From positions 1 through 31,581 of the forward strand of contig DLLT01000057.1 of assembly GCA_002478045.1 (NCBI GenBank): a stretch of 31,581 nt of DNA, in the 5' to 3' direction. The position numbers were made by a program, and so were the translations under genes. This DNA is from Porphyromonadaceae bacterium UBA7555 (GTDB lineage Bacteria > Bacteroidota > Bacteroidia > Bacteroidales > Muribaculaceae). Shown here one piece after another: positions 7,944 to 16,730 of this stretch (positions within the stretch are counted from its first letter, which is position 1; each line of letters opens with the position of its first letter). The notes beneath the pieces were generated by a model, which worked only from the letters and a program-made list of their open reading frames with translations, was not told the DNA's origin and did not search any database.

Positions 7944-8306
7944 TCAGTCTTCAGTCTCGGACAATGGCGTAATGGTATCGCGGACTGCACGCGGAAGGCC
8001 GCGTACCACGCAGTTGTAACTGTGTCGGATAAGACGATGTAAGAGATGCTTAGGTACTGTAAGCCCCACATCGTTCCAATGGCGTTTGTTCATATGCCAC
8101 GCCGGACGTATTACCGTATAGCGCTCTCGCAACTCCTCGGCATAGTACGGGGCACACTTCAAAGACACACGTGAGGTATCCGTAAGACTAAGCATCGCAA
8201 AAATTTTTCCGCCAACGCGCAAGGTTACGATCTCGTCGCCAAACGGCATATCTTCGGTCGTAAAAGGTAGCGACAGGCAGTATTCGCGCACTTCCGAAAT
8301 ATCCAT
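7944..8306 (-). CDS. MmcQ/YjbR family DNA-binding-fold protein
   Basis: A 120-aa protein of the MmcQ/YjbR (DUF419) family. Hallmarks are the opening MDISEVREYCLSLPFTTEDMPFG, the central KIFAMLSL strand, SLKCAPYYAEELRERY and the PAWHMNKRHWNDVGL segment, followed by a C-terminal helical pair (HRLIRHSYNCVV). The fold resembles CyaY-like DNA-binding proteins. The biological role is unsettled and no partner gene is adjacent. Length is normal for the family, and the only plausible start is the ATG at 8306. Confidence 0.88.
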   Translation of the reverse strand: MDISEVREYCLSLPFTTEDMPFGDEIVTLRVGGKIFAMLSLTDTSRVSLKCAPYYAEELRERYTVIRPAWHMNKRHWNDVGLTVPKHLLHRLIRHSYNCVVRGLPRAVRDTITPLSETED

Positions 8307-8446
8307 AATTGATAGATTTATTTAATCGTTTTACATTTTCATCGACACTTCATCATCCAAGCACCTTCTCGCGATAAAGTTCACCGCTGAGGCTTATTGA
8401 TGAAGTACTATACGCTCGAAGCGTTCGTAAAACGCGGCGGAGGCTA

Positions 8447-9010
8447 TCATATACTATAGTCAAGTGTCTTGATAACGCGTGCCGGATTGCCAACGGCCAC
8501 GCTATGTGCCGAAATATTATGCGTAACCACACTACCCGCCCCAATGGTGCAACCATCTCCTATGGTGACCCCCGGAAGAATTGTCACGCCACCGCCTATC
8601 CAGCAGTCGTTGCCAATGGTGACCGGCAGCGCCCACTCGCGTCGGCTATTGCGCTCTATCACATCCGTACTATGACAAGCCGTGTAGATACTCACATTAG
8701 GACCTATGAAAGCATTATCGCCTATGGTGACATACGCCTCGTCAAGCACCGTAAGTCCGAAATTAGCGAAGAACCTGCGACCTATGCGTATATGTCGACC
8801 GTAGTCACATCTGAAAGGCTGATTGATGTGTATATCCTCATAATCCTTCCCAAGTATTTCGGCCAAAAGCGCACGACGGCCGACCTCATCGCCGGGACAT
8901 AACTGGTTGTAGCGCCAGCACAAGTCGCGAGTGTGGTCAAGCATTTCGATAACTTCCGGAGCAGTAGCGTCATATACTTGTCCGGAAAGCATTTTTTCGT
9001 ATTCTTTCAT
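8447..9010 (-). CDS. maa: Sugar O-acetyltransferase (maltose/galactoside acetyltransferase type)
   Basis: A 187-aa left-handed beta-helix acetyltransferase using acetyl-CoA to O-acetylate a sugar. The N-terminal Mac domain (MKEYEKMLSGQVYDA..., about 1-58) is followed by hexapeptide repeats such as HIRIGRRFFANFG, YVTIGDNAFIGPNVSIYT and VTIGNDCWIGGGVTILPGVTIG. The catalytic His is at about 113 in TACHSTD. The C-terminus has the usual VAVGNPARVIK. The exact acceptor (maltose, glucose, galactoside or a surface sugar) cannot be read from sequence, so the symbol denotes family only. No clear promoter was seen. Confidence 0.9.
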   Translation of the reverse strand: MKEYEKMLSGQVYDATAPEVIEMLDHTRDLCWRYNQLCPGDEVGRRALLAEILGKDYEDIHINQPFRCDYGRHIRIGRRFFANFGLTVLDEAYVTIGDNAFIGPNVSIYTACHSTDVIERNSRREWALPVTIGNDCWIGGGVTILPGVTIGDGCTIGAGSVVTHNISAHSVAVGNPARVIKTLDYSI

Positions 9011-9106
9011 AACTTTTGATTATGCGATAAATGAACGGTTGATTTACTCTGATTTAAGAAGCATAAGAACAACGCTGCTCCGGGTGCGGGCATATACTGA
9101 GACACT

Positions 9107-9142
9107 TAAGGCTCCCCGAGCCGTGCAGACCGGGGAGCCTTA
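9107..9142 (-). terminator. Hairpin terminator after fabF
   Basis: A perfect 12-bp inverted repeat, TAAGGCTCCCCG (9107-9118) and CGGGGAGCCTTA (9131-9142), with a 12-nt loop lies 40 bp after the fabF stop. No long T tract follows on either strand, so efficiency is uncertain. Confidence 0.65.
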
Positions 9143-9182
9143 GAGCGCCCTTATTGCAGGGCTTCGCGTGCGCTACGCGTCT

Positions 9183-10451
9183 TTACTTGGCAAACTTCTT
9201 GACAATCACGGTGGCGTTGTGGCCGCCGAAGCCGAAGGAGTTGGACAAGGCAGCACGCACTTCGCGCTTCTGTGCCTTATTGAAGGTGAAATTGAGGTTG
9301 TAATCAATTTCGGGGTCATCGTCACCCTCGGCGTGGTTGATTGTCGGGGGTACGATATCATCACGTACAGACAACAGCGAGAACATAGCCTCCATAGCGC
9401 CGGTAGCACCCAGAAGGTGACCGGTCATACTCTTTGTCGAAGAAATATTTAGACGATAAGCATCTTCGCCGAAGAGTTTGATGATGGCCTTGGCTTCGCT
9501 GATGTCGCCGACACCGGTGCTGGTGCCGTGTACGTTGATGTAGTCGATATCTGCGGTGGACATCCCTGCATCATCAAGCGCGTTCTGCATAGACAATATC
9601 GCGCCCAGACCTTCGGGATGTGTCGCTGTGATGTGGTATGCGTCCGCACTCATGCCGCCGCCGGCTATTTCGCCGTAAATCTTGGCGCCGCGAGCCAGGG
9701 CGTGTTCCATTTCTTCAAGTATCAGTACCACCGAACCTTCGCCGATGACGAAGCCGTCACGCGAAGCCGAGAAAGGCCGCGAAGCCGTTTCGGGACTGTC
9801 GTTACGTGTCGACAGAGCGTGCATCGAGTTGAAGCCGCCCACACCTGCGGGGAAGATGGCAGCCTCGGCGCCGCCGGTGACGATAGCATCGGCCTTGCCC
9901 AGACGGATAAGGTTGAAGGCATCAATAATGGCGTTGTTGGATGAGGCGCAAGCGCTGACAACGCCATAGTTGGGGCCGTGGTAGCCGTATTCCATGGATA
10001 CATGGCCGCTGGCGATGTCCGCAATCATCTTGGGTATGAAGAACGGATTGTACTGCGGGCCGTTTTGCTCGCCGTGTACGGCATAGTATCCGGCTTCCTC
10101 CTCGAAGGTGTGCAGGCCGCCAATACCGGCAGCGATGATTACGCCTACACGGTTCTTGTCTACAGCGCCTTCGGCCTCGAGATCGGAATCAGCCACTGCC
10201 TGACGAGCAGCATAGAGGGCATACTGGGCATACAGGTCCAGCTGACGCAGTTTCTTGCGGTCAAAGTATTCGGCCCCATTGAAGTTCTTGACTTCGCAAG
10301 CAAATTGAGTCTTAAACTTCGATGCGTCAAAGTGGGTGATGGGCGCGGCGCCGCTGACGCCGGCCAACGCGGCACTCCAAGTGGTGTCTACATCGTTACC
10401 TAAAGGAGTGATGGCTCCAAGTCCCGTAACTACTACTCTCTTGAGTTCCAT
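9183..10451 (-). CDS. fabF: Beta-ketoacyl-ACP synthase II (FabF)
   Basis: A 422-aa condensing enzyme of type II fatty acid synthesis that extends acyl-ACP with malonyl-ACP in the cytoplasm. The Cys-His-His triad is visible: Cys168 in VVSACASSNNA, His308 in NVHGTSTGVGD and His345 in TKSMTGHLLGATGA, with Lys340 also present. The opening MELKRVVVTGLGAITPLGND and closing ALSNSFGFGGHNATVIVKK are textbook for the family. It lies downstream of acpP, as in many bacteria, but 248 bp separate them. The rnc gene often found after fabF in Bacteroidales is absent. Confidence 0.96.
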   Translation of the reverse strand: MELKRVVVTGLGAITPLGNDVDTTWSAALAGVSGAAPITHFDASKFKTQFACEVKNFNGAEYFDRKKLRQLDLYAQYALYAARQAVADSDLEAEGAVDKNRVGVIIAAGIGGLHTFEEEAGYYAVHGEQNGPQYNPFFIPKMIADIASGHVSMEYGYHGPNYGVVSACASSNNAIIDAFNLIRLGKADAIVTGGAEAAIFPAGVGGFNSMHALSTRNDSPETASRPFSASRDGFVIGEGSVVLILEEMEHALARGAKIYGEIAGGGMSADAYHITATHPEGLGAILSMQNALDDAGMSTADIDYINVHGTSTGVGDISEAKAIIKLFGEDAYRLNISSTKSMTGHLLGATGAMEAMFSLLSVRDDIVPPTINHAEGDDDPEIDYNLNFTFNKAQKREVRAALSNSFGFGGHNATVIVKKFAK

Positions 10452-10621
10452 GAAAGATTTATCGTATATGTACTGATTAGACTTTATATAACAAAAGTTG
10501 CCGCAAGTCCGGACTCAATATACCCGGAAAGTCGCGGTGTTTTGTCTGACGCCTGTCGTAACGTTCGCCGGAGGCGATGCTCGCAGGACTGTGTGTGTTC
10601 TTTGTTTCCCGGCCAAATGCA

Positions 10622-10651
10622 CGCCCCGGACGTCGTGGGGCACCCGGGGCG
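10622..10651 (-). other. Stem-loop in the acpP-fabF intercistronic gap
   Basis: An 8-bp GC-only inverted repeat (CGCCCCGG at 10622-10629, CCGGGGCG at 10644-10651) lies 48 bp after acpP, within a 248-bp gap before fabF. It has no T tract. It could attenuate transcription or stabilise the abundant acpP message, but this is inference. Confidence 0.45.
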
Positions 10652-10699
10652 ACATAGGCGGTATTTCGTGTCGAATGTGGTGACCGTCGTCCGAAACAG

Positions 10700-10936
10700 T
10701 TATTTTTGAGCTGCTTCGATGTATTTGATGGCGTCGCCTACAGTCTGGATCTTTTCGGCTTCTTCATCGGGTATTTTGATACCGAATTCTTTCTCAAACT
10801 CCATGATGAGGTCCACGGTGTCGAGCGAGTCTGCGCCCAGGTCTGTGGTGAATGCTGCTGCGGGGGTTACTTGGCTTTCGTCAACGCCGAGCTTGTCAAC
10901 GATGATGGTCTTCACGCGATCTGCGATTTCTGACAT
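10700..10936 (-). CDS. acpP: Acyl carrier protein
   Basis: A 78-aa acidic four-helix carrier protein. The phosphopantetheine attachment site is Ser37 in LGADSLDTVDLIMEFE, the canonical DSL motif. The chain shuttles acyl intermediates among the fatty acid synthesis enzymes, including FabF encoded just downstream. Length and sequence are typical. A near-consensus -7 element (TTACTTTG, complement of 10979-10986) lies about 45 bp before the start. Confidence 0.97.
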   Translation of the reverse strand: MSEIADRVKTIIVDKLGVDESQVTPAAAFTTDLGADSLDTVDLIMEFEKEFGIKIPDEEAEKIQTVGDAIKYIEAAQK

Positions 10937-10986
10937 AATCTTTTAGTGTTTAATTAGTAATATTCTGTTTTAGCGGTGCAAAGTAA

Positions 10987-11242
10987 ACCAAAAAATTCTA
11001 AATAGCGAAATTTTTCACTATTATAAACTGTGAAAAAATGTAAAAGACGCATCTAACGCCATGATTTCCGCTTTTTTGAAAGAAGTATATATAAAGCCGC
11101 CCACAATTCCGACTATCATATCCGGCTATGATCTACTCTTCTATCACAGCTATGATCTCGAAAGTGCACTTGATAAAGAACTCGTCATTTCTTCTTAAGC
11201 GTCAAGCTCCCGAAATGCCTAATGCGTGTCCGCTACATATAT
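10987..11242. other. Gene-poor spacer between acpP and korB
   Basis: AT-rich near acpP. The only structures I see are a 10-bp direct repeat (GCTATGATCT at 11125-11134 and 11149-11158) and the korB hairpin beyond 11243. A 45-codon open frame at 11061-11198 has no recognisable features. Confidence 0.4.
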
Positions 11243-11289
11243 CATAAGCGTGTCCGTCGCCTATTTTGTAGCTTACGGACACGCTTATG
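11243..11289 (-). terminator. Hairpin after korB
   Basis: A perfect 15-bp inverted repeat, CATAAGCGTGTCCGT (11243-11257) and ACGGACACGCTTATG (11275-11289), has a 17-nt loop and lies 19 bp past the korB stop. No T tract follows on the minus strand. A further direct copy of GCGTGTCCG lies nearby at 11224-11232. Confidence 0.65.
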
Positions 11290-11307
11290 GTAAATAGTGG
11301 CATTGTC

Positions 11308-12339
11308 TTACTTGGCGGGGACTTCCCAGGTGTCGCCGGCGAGGATCATGTCGCGCAGGCAGGTGAAGCCGTGGGCGGCTTTTACCTCGTCTACCTGTTG
11401 GCTGACAGCCGTCTCGTAGCTGGGGCTCTCGACATCTCGGATGACGCCGACGGCCAGGGGCAGTGTCATGCCGTCCATCATGGCCAGCTGCTGGTGCAAG
11501 AAGTTGGAAGGGGTGTGAGCATCATGTACCAACACATCATCCATGGTGTAACCGTCTTGACCGATGGTGACAGCCTTGAGCAGGAAGCCATCACGTACGA
11601 GGCCCTTGTCGCCGTTGGCGCCGAAGACCATCTTTTGGCCGTGTACCAGGTGGATGGTGCGGTCGGCACGCACGGCGCGGTCGGTGATGGCGTTGTGGAT
11701 GCCGTTATTGAAGATTACACAGTTTTGCAGAATTTCGACCACTGAGGTGCCTTTATGACGTGCTGCTGCCGCCAAGACTTCCTGCGAAGTCTTGAGTTCG
11801 ACATCGATGCTGCGGGCAAAGAAAGTGCCGCGAGCGCCGAACACCAGTTCGGCAGGGATAAACGGATCCTCGGTCGTGCCGTAAGGCGACGATTTGGACA
11901 CGAAACCGCGGGCACTCGTGGGCGAGTACTGACCCTTGGTCAGACCGTATATTTTGTTGTTGAACAGTACGATGTTGATATCTATATTGCGGCGTACGGC
12001 GTGGATGAAGTGGTTGCCGCCGATGGCGAGGCCGTCGCCGTCACCCGAAATCTGCCATACGGTCATCTCGGGATTGGCAACCTTGAAGCCTGTAGCTATG
12101 GCTGCGGCACGTCCGTGGATGGTATGGAAGCCGTAGGTGTTCATGTAATAGGGCAGACGAGACGAGCATCCGATGCCGGAGATGACGGCGGTGCGATAAG
12201 ACGGTACGCCGATTTCGGCCATAGCCTTGTGCAGGGTGTTGAGGATGGCGTGGTCGCCGCAGCCGGGACACCAGCGCACGGCCTGGTCACTTTTGAAGTC
12301 CGCGGGTGTATATGCCGGGGTATTCTCTTGTGTTTGCAT
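11308..12339 (-). CDS. korB: 2-oxoacid:ferredoxin oxidoreductase, beta subunit (KorB-type)
   Basis: A 343-aa subunit binding thiamine pyrophosphate and an iron-sulfur cluster. It works with KorA to oxidatively decarboxylate a 2-oxoacid (probably 2-oxoglutarate) to the acyl-CoA with reduced ferredoxin, or the reverse. Visible features are WCPGCGDHA (Cys24, Cys27), GIGCSSR (Cys58), and the TPP/Mg motif beginning GDGDG (99-103) and reaching NN at 127-128. The neighbouring YGLTKGQYSPTS supports the 2-oxoglutarate/2-oxoacid class. It follows korA after 29 bp in the same operon. Substrate choice is inferred from family resemblance. Confidence 0.92.
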   Translation of the reverse strand: MQTQENTPAYTPADFKSDQAVRWCPGCGDHAILNTLHKAMAEIGVPSYRTAVISGIGCSSRLPYYMNTYGFHTIHGRAAAIATGFKVANPEMTVWQISGDGDGLAIGGNHFIHAVRRNIDINIVLFNNKIYGLTKGQYSPTSARGFVSKSSPYGTTEDPFIPAELVFGARGTFFARSIDVELKTSQEVLAAAARHKGTSVVEILQNCVIFNNGIHNAITDRAVRADRTIHLVHGQKMVFGANGDKGLVRDGFLLKAVTIGQDGYTMDDVLVHDAHTPSNFLHQQLAMMDGMTLPLAVGVIRDVESPSYETAVSQQVDEVKAAHGFTCLRDMILAGDTWEVPAK

Positions 12340-12368
12340 TGTCTATTATGATTAGTGGCTGGTGTGAC

Positions 12369-14225
12369 TTATTTTTCTTTGGAAAGGTTGAGGCGAACGC
12401 CGTCTATGATTTCGCTGACAAGGAATGGTTGACCCTGAATCTTGTTGATGCGCTCGATGCGGACGTCGGGGAATTTGGCTTGCAGGTAGTCTGCAAACAT
12501 TCCGGTATTGAGTTCGGCCACAATCACGCGACGATAGCGGCGCAGCACTTCGGCGGTATTGGAGGGCAGCGGGTTGATGTAGCGGAAGTGTGCCAAGTCC
12601 ACGGGGGTGCCTTGTTTGGTAAGCTCCTCGGCAGCCGTGCGCAGGTGTCCGTAAGTGCCGCCCCAGCCTACGAGCAGGGTATCGGCCTCACCTTCGCCGT
12701 AAACCTTGACTTCGGGAATGTCCTTGGCAATATTGGCGATTTTCTGACGACGCAGCATCACCATCTTCTCGTGGTTGACCGGGTCGGTGGAGATTGCGGA
12801 GGTATCGGCGTCTTTTTCGAGGCCGCCCAGGCGGTGTTGCAGGCCCTCGGTGCCGGGGATGGCCCAGTAGCGTACCAGCGTCTCGGGGTCGCGCAGATAG
12901 GGACGCCACGAGCTGTTGCGCAAGTGCTCGGGCACGAAGTTGGGTCGTATTTCGGGATACTCATCGGCTTCGGGTATGCGCCAAGCGCTCGAGCCGTTGG
13001 CAATGAATGCATCCGTGAGCAGGATGACCGGGGTCATGTGCTCGATGGCGATGCGGCATGCCTCAAAGGCCATAGTGAAGCAGTCCGTGGGCGAAGCGGC
13101 GGAAAGTACCACTATGGGCGACTCGCCGTTACGGCCATACAGAGCCTGCATTAGGTCGGTTTGCTCGGTTTTGGTGGGAAGGCCGGTGGAGGGACCGCCA
13201 CGTTGTACGTCGATGACCACCAAGGGCAATTCGGCGATGACGGCAAGGCCTATGCCTTCGCCCTTGAGTGCCAGGCCGGGGCCCGAAGTGGAAGTCACTG
13301 CCAGATTACCGGCAAAGGATGCTCCTATGGCCGAGCATACGCCGGCAATTTCATCCTCCATTTGGCAGGCCTTGACGCCGAGGTCTTTGCGCTTGGCCAG
13401 CTCCTGCAGAATGTCTGTAGCCGGGGTAATGGGATACGAGCCGAGGAACAGCGGACGGCCCGATTTCTCCGAAGCCATAATCAAGCCCCATGCAGTAGCG
13501 GTATTGCCGTTGATATCGGTGTATACACCCGGACGCGGGTCTTCGGTCTCGATGCGATATGTAGACATCGAGGCGTGTGTATTGTGGCCGAAGTCATAGC
13601 CGGCTTGTACCACGGCGCAATTGGCCTTGGCTATAGCCGGTTTCTTGGCAAATTTCTTGGAAATATAGTGGCAGGCAGCCTCTATGGGGCGATCAAAGAG
13701 CCAGCACACAACGCCTAAGGCGAAGATATTGCGGCACTTGAGTATAGACTTATTATCCATACCGCTATCGGCCAGAGCGGCACGAGTCATCGTGGTCACG
13801 GGCACTTCGAGCACCTGAGCCGGGTCGATACCCAATTCGGCATATGGGTCATTGGTGGCGAACAGCGCCTTGCGCAGATCCGACTCGCCGAAGCTGTCGC
13901 TGTCGACGATAATGATGCCGCCGCTTTTGAGGAAGCGCACATTCTGTTTCAGCGCTGCCGGATTCATAGCCAGCAGCACATCGCACCGATCACCGGGGGT
14001 GTGAACTCCGCGGCCTACCGACACTTGAAAGCCGGAGACGCCGCTAAGCGAGCCCTGCGGCGCGCGTACTTCGGCCGGATAGTCCGGGAAGGTGGACACC
14101 TCGTTGCCGACGCCGGCGGATACATTCGTAAAGATGTTGCCGGCAAGCTGCATGCCGTCGCCACTGTCGCCGGAAAAACGCACGACGACCTTGTCGAGGA
14201 CTTTGACGTTGGTTTTGTCTAACAT
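12369..14225 (-). CDS. korA: 2-oxoacid:ferredoxin oxidoreductase, fused gamma-alpha subunit (KorA-type)
   Basis: A 618-aa protein fusing the gamma domain (about 1-190, with RFSGDSGDGMQLAG at 16-29) to the alpha pyrimidine-binding domain (from about 240, with YPITPATD at 264-271). A C-terminal transketolase-like domain II follows (GWGGTYGHLRTAAEEL and beyond). This gamma-alpha fusion plus separate KorB is the standard two-subunit form of Bacteroidetes and many anaerobes. It operates in a reductive or branched TCA cycle with ferredoxin as electron carrier. No small ferredoxin (delta) subunit gene is adjacent. Its leader of about 200 nt contains no fold I recognise. Confidence 0.93.
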   Translation of the reverse strand: MLDKTNVKVLDKVVVRFSGDSGDGMQLAGNIFTNVSAGVGNEVSTFPDYPAEVRAPQGSLSGVSGFQVSVGRGVHTPGDRCDVLLAMNPAALKQNVRFLKSGGIIIVDSDSFGESDLRKALFATNDPYAELGIDPAQVLEVPVTTMTRAALADSGMDNKSILKCRNIFALGVVCWLFDRPIEAACHYISKKFAKKPAIAKANCAVVQAGYDFGHNTHASMSTYRIETEDPRPGVYTDINGNTATAWGLIMASEKSGRPLFLGSYPITPATDILQELAKRKDLGVKACQMEDEIAGVCSAIGASFAGNLAVTSTSGPGLALKGEGIGLAVIAELPLVVIDVQRGGPSTGLPTKTEQTDLMQALYGRNGESPIVVLSAASPTDCFTMAFEACRIAIEHMTPVILLTDAFIANGSSAWRIPEADEYPEIRPNFVPEHLRNSSWRPYLRDPETLVRYWAIPGTEGLQHRLGGLEKDADTSAISTDPVNHEKMVMLRRQKIANIAKDIPEVKVYGEGEADTLLVGWGGTYGHLRTAAEELTKQGTPVDLAHFRYINPLPSNTAEVLRRYRRVIVAELNTGMFADYLQAKFPDVRIERINKIQGQPFLVSEIIDGVRLNLSKEK

Positions 14226-14431
14226 GGGGTTAAAATACTTACTCTTTGGACTATGTAGTGATTATAGTGTCAAAGTGTGTGGAAATGAGGTTGTATGTTT
14301 GGATTATTGTCTGTGTATGTCGCCGACGCAAGCATTGTGTAAGCACAAATCCGTTTCCAAACTCGGCGTCACGCCGCCCGGCCGACATTTTGTCATTCAA
14401 AGGCACACTCAAGCGCCTCCATAAGACGCTA
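14226..14431 (-). other. Long untranslated leader of korA
   Basis: About 200 nt lie between the predicted promoter and korA. It contains short GC-rich inverted segments (around 14366-14392) but no riboswitch class I can name and no convincing small ORF. Confidence 0.35.
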
Positions 14432-14462
14432 CAAAGGTACAAACTTTTCTCGGCAATACCAA
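14432..14462 (-). promoter_or_regulatory. Promoter of korAB
   Basis: On the minus strand TTG (14462-14460), 20 bp, then TACCTTTG (14439-14432). Transcription would begin near 14426, giving korA a leader of about 200 nt, long for this window. Confidence 0.65.
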
Positions 14463-14594
14463 CTCCCGCGTTTTTTTGCATAATTCGCTTCAAAGTGTAT
14501 TTATTCGCCCCTTGCCCATAGGTCAATTTCGCCGTTATTTTTTGCATTTTTTGCATTTTTTACTTTTGAGCGATGTCCTTACGATAATTAGTCG

Positions 14595-14602
14595 TACCTT
14601 TG
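14595..14602 (+). promoter_or_regulatory. -7 promoter element of the AspT/YidE-type transporter
   Basis: TACCTTTG at 14595-14602 lies about 40 bp before the ATG at 14644. Just upstream is a T-rich tract with two tandem GCATTTTTT units (14544-14561). A clean -33 element is not evident. Confidence 0.55.
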
Positions 14603-14643
14603 CAGTCGGTTTTGCACATCATAGAACACACTATAATTATTAT

Positions 14644-16305
14644 ATGGATTTTTTCAAGGAACTATTTTCGCCCGGCAGCGACACTATAGCATCTACACTG
14701 ATGCTTTACTCGTTTGTCATAGCCGTCGGGATATACCTGGGCAAGCGCAAGCTGTTCGGCATATCGTTGGGGGTGACTTTCGTGCTGTTTGTAGGCATTG
14801 TCATGGGATCGTTCGGGTACAGCGTCAATGAAAACATTCTCAAATTCATCCGCGAATTCGGCCTGATTCTGTTCATCTTTTCCATCGGCCTGCAAGTCGG
14901 TCCGGGATTTTTTTCATCGTTCAAAAAAGGCGGCATGCGTCTCAACGGCCTTGCCGTACTCTCAATAGGCATCAGCATCGCAATCGTCATAGGCATATAC
15001 TTCTTAGGCAACGTAAACGACAAGGCCGCACTGGTAGGTATCATGAGCGGTGCCGTGACCAATACGCCCGGACTCGCCGCTGCCCAACAGACAATCTCCG
15101 AAATAACAGGTAACGGCGCACAGGTCAATACCATGGCCCAAGGCTACGCCGCCGCCTACCCCCTCGGCGTGGTCGGCATCATCGCCGCAATGCTTGTCAT
15201 ACGCAGCATTTTCCGCATCAAGGTAGACAAGGAAGTGAAAATCATCGAAGAAGACGAGCGCAACTCTCAGCTCAAGCCATACATCCTGACGCTGAAAGTC
15301 ACCAACGCCCTTGTCGAAGGACAGACGTTGCTGCAACTGCACAATATAATTTCGGCCAACTTCGTAGTATCGCGACTGATGAACGCCGAAGGCAAAGTCG
15401 TAATCCCCGTATCGTCCACACAGATACACTGCGGAGACATATTGCTTATCGTATGCTCGGCTCAGGATGTCGAGTGCTTCCGCGCCGTACTCGGACACGA
15501 GGTGGATATGGACTGGGAAGCGACACGGACCCCGGTATTCTCGCGCCGCATAGTCATCACCAAGAGCGAATTTGACGGCGTGGCACTGGGCAGCCTGCGA
15601 CTGCATAACGGCTACCGCCTCAACTGCACGCGCGTCAACCGTGCCGGCGTAGACCTGCTGGCCACAGCCAATCTGCGGCTCCAAATGGGCGACCGCATCA
15701 CCGTCGTAGGCGACCTCCAAGACATTGAGCACCTGGCCTCCCGACTTGGAAACTCGATGAAGCGCCTCAACCAGCCCAATCTCATCACCATTTTCGTTGG
15801 TATAATCCTCGGCATCATCCTCGGAAGTATCGACATTGGATTCGGTATGAAACTCGGACTTGCCGGCGGACCGCTCGTTGTAGCCATACTGCTCAGCCGC
15901 TTCGGATACAAAGCCAAATTGGTCACCTATACATCATCCTCGGCATCGCTACTGCTGCGCGAACTCGGCATCTGCCTCTTCCTCGCATCCGTAGGCATCT
16001 CGGCCGGCAAAGGATTTGTCGAAACGGTATTCAACTACACCGGTATGTGGTGGGTCATCTGGGGATTTGTAATCACCGTGGTACCGCTGATAATTGTCGG
16101 CGCCATTGCCCGCGGACGGTACGGCATCAACTATCTCAGCATCATGGGTATGCTCAGCGGCGGATGCACCGATCCCCCGGCACTGGCATACGCCACCAAT
16201 TCCACCGGCAACGACGAACCCGCCGTGGCCTACTCCACCGTCTATCCTCTGACAATGTTCCTGCGCGTCGTCGTCGCCCAAGCGCTCATTTTGGCCCTAC
16301 CCTAA
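14644..16305 (+). CDS. Putative transporter with central TrkA-C domains (AspT/YidE family)
   Basis: A 553-aa inner-membrane protein built as two hydrophobic blocks around two cytosolic RCK_C (TrkA-C) domains. Block one spans about residues 10-195, with several helices and the GAVTNTPGLAAAQQ re-entrant-type motif. The RCK_C pair lies at about 215-380 (LVEGQTLLQLHNIISANFVVSRL; VALGSLRLHNGYRLNCTRV). Block two spans about 385-553 and contains the matching GMLSGGCTDPPALAYA. This duplicated layout defines the AspT/YidE/YbjL exchanger family, whose characterised member swaps aspartate for alanine; the substrate here is unknown. The ATG at 14644 follows the promoter, and an in-frame upstream extension would cross it. 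Confidence 0.88.
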   Translation: MDFFKELFSPGSDTIASTLMLYSFVIAVGIYLGKRKLFGISLGVTFVLFVGIVMGSFGYSVNENILKFIREFGLILFIFSIGLQVGPGFFSSFKKGGMRLNGLAVLSIGISIAIVIGIYFLGNVNDKAALVGIMSGAVTNTPGLAAAQQTISEITGNGAQVNTMAQGYAAAYPLGVVGIIAAMLVIRSIFRIKVDKEVKIIEEDERNSQLKPYILTLKVTNALVEGQTLLQLHNIISANFVVSRLMNAEGKVVIPVSSTQIHCGDILLIVCSAQDVECFRAVLGHEVDMDWEATRTPVFSRRIVITKSEFDGVALGSLRLHNGYRLNCTRVNRAGVDLLATANLRLQMGDRITVVGDLQDIEHLASRLGNSMKRLNQPNLITIFVGIILGIILGSIDIGFGMKLGLAGGPLVVAILLSRFGYKAKLVTYTSSSASLLLRELGICLFLASVGISAGKGFVETVFNYTGMWWVIWGFVITVVPLIIVGAIARGRYGINYLSIMGMLSGGCTDPPALAYATNSTGNDEPAVAYSTVYPLTMFLRVVVAQALILALP

Positions 16306-16325
16306 GCCACAAACGTACATACAAT

Positions 16326-16373
16326 ATACAAAGCAGGGCCGACCGGAGTCTTCCGGTCGGCCCTGCTTTGTAT
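16326..16373. terminator. Very strong bidirectional terminator
   Basis: A perfect 22-bp inverted repeat (16326-16347 with 16352-16373) closes on a 4-nt loop GTCT. The stem has a GC-rich core, flanked outward by AAAG/CTTT. It lies between the convergent transporter and thioredoxin genes and can terminate both. Confidence 0.9.
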
Positions 16374-16430
16374 CTACCTCGGATAATGCCGACAACGACC
16401 GCAGTCGCACCAATGCCCGAGATGTCGCAC

Positions 16431-16730
16431 TCAGCCGATATGCTCGCGCAGCACGGCAATGATATCATCGGCCTGATGCAGGCCGGTGCCGCGCCACAGC
16501 TGTTTGCCGTCTTTGAATAACATCAGCGTGGGTATTGACTGTACGCGGTACATGGCCGCAGCCTCGCTATTGCGGTCGACATCAACCTTGACTACGCTCA
16601 CACTATCGCCCAGACGCTGTTTGACGTCCTCAAGGATAGGAGCTTGCATCTTGCACGGCCCGCACCATGTGGCATAAAAGTCCACAAGCACCGGCTTTGT
16701 CCCATTTATCAATTCATTGAAATCACTCAT
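16431..16730 (-). CDS. trxA: Thioredoxin
   Basis: A 99-aa thiol-disulfide reductant of the cytoplasm. The active site WCGPC has Cys23 and Cys26, in the context VDFYATWCGPCKMQAP. The cis-Pro loop is present as QSIPTLMLFKDG. Length is typical of a single thioredoxin domain without a signal peptide. The start is the ATG at 16730 giving MSDFNEL; a TTG two codons earlier is unlikely. The likely electron donor, thioredoxin reductase, is not in the window. It ends 57 bp from the shared 22-bp terminator. Confidence 0.95.
   Translation of the reverse strand: MSDFNELINGTKPVLVDFYATWCGPCKMQAPILEDVKQRLGDSVSVVKVDVDRNSEAAAMYRVQSIPTLMLFKDGKQLWRGTGLHQADDIIAVLREHIG

Noticed and set aside
8353..8556. 67-codon minus-strand ORF overlapping the end of the acetyltransferase gene
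   Set aside because: It overlaps the functional C-terminus in another frame and shows no domain.
11061..11198. 45-codon ORF (starts MISAFLKEVY) between acpP and korB
   Set aside because: No ribosome site, promoter, signal or family resemblance. It could be a decayed fragment but cannot be supported.
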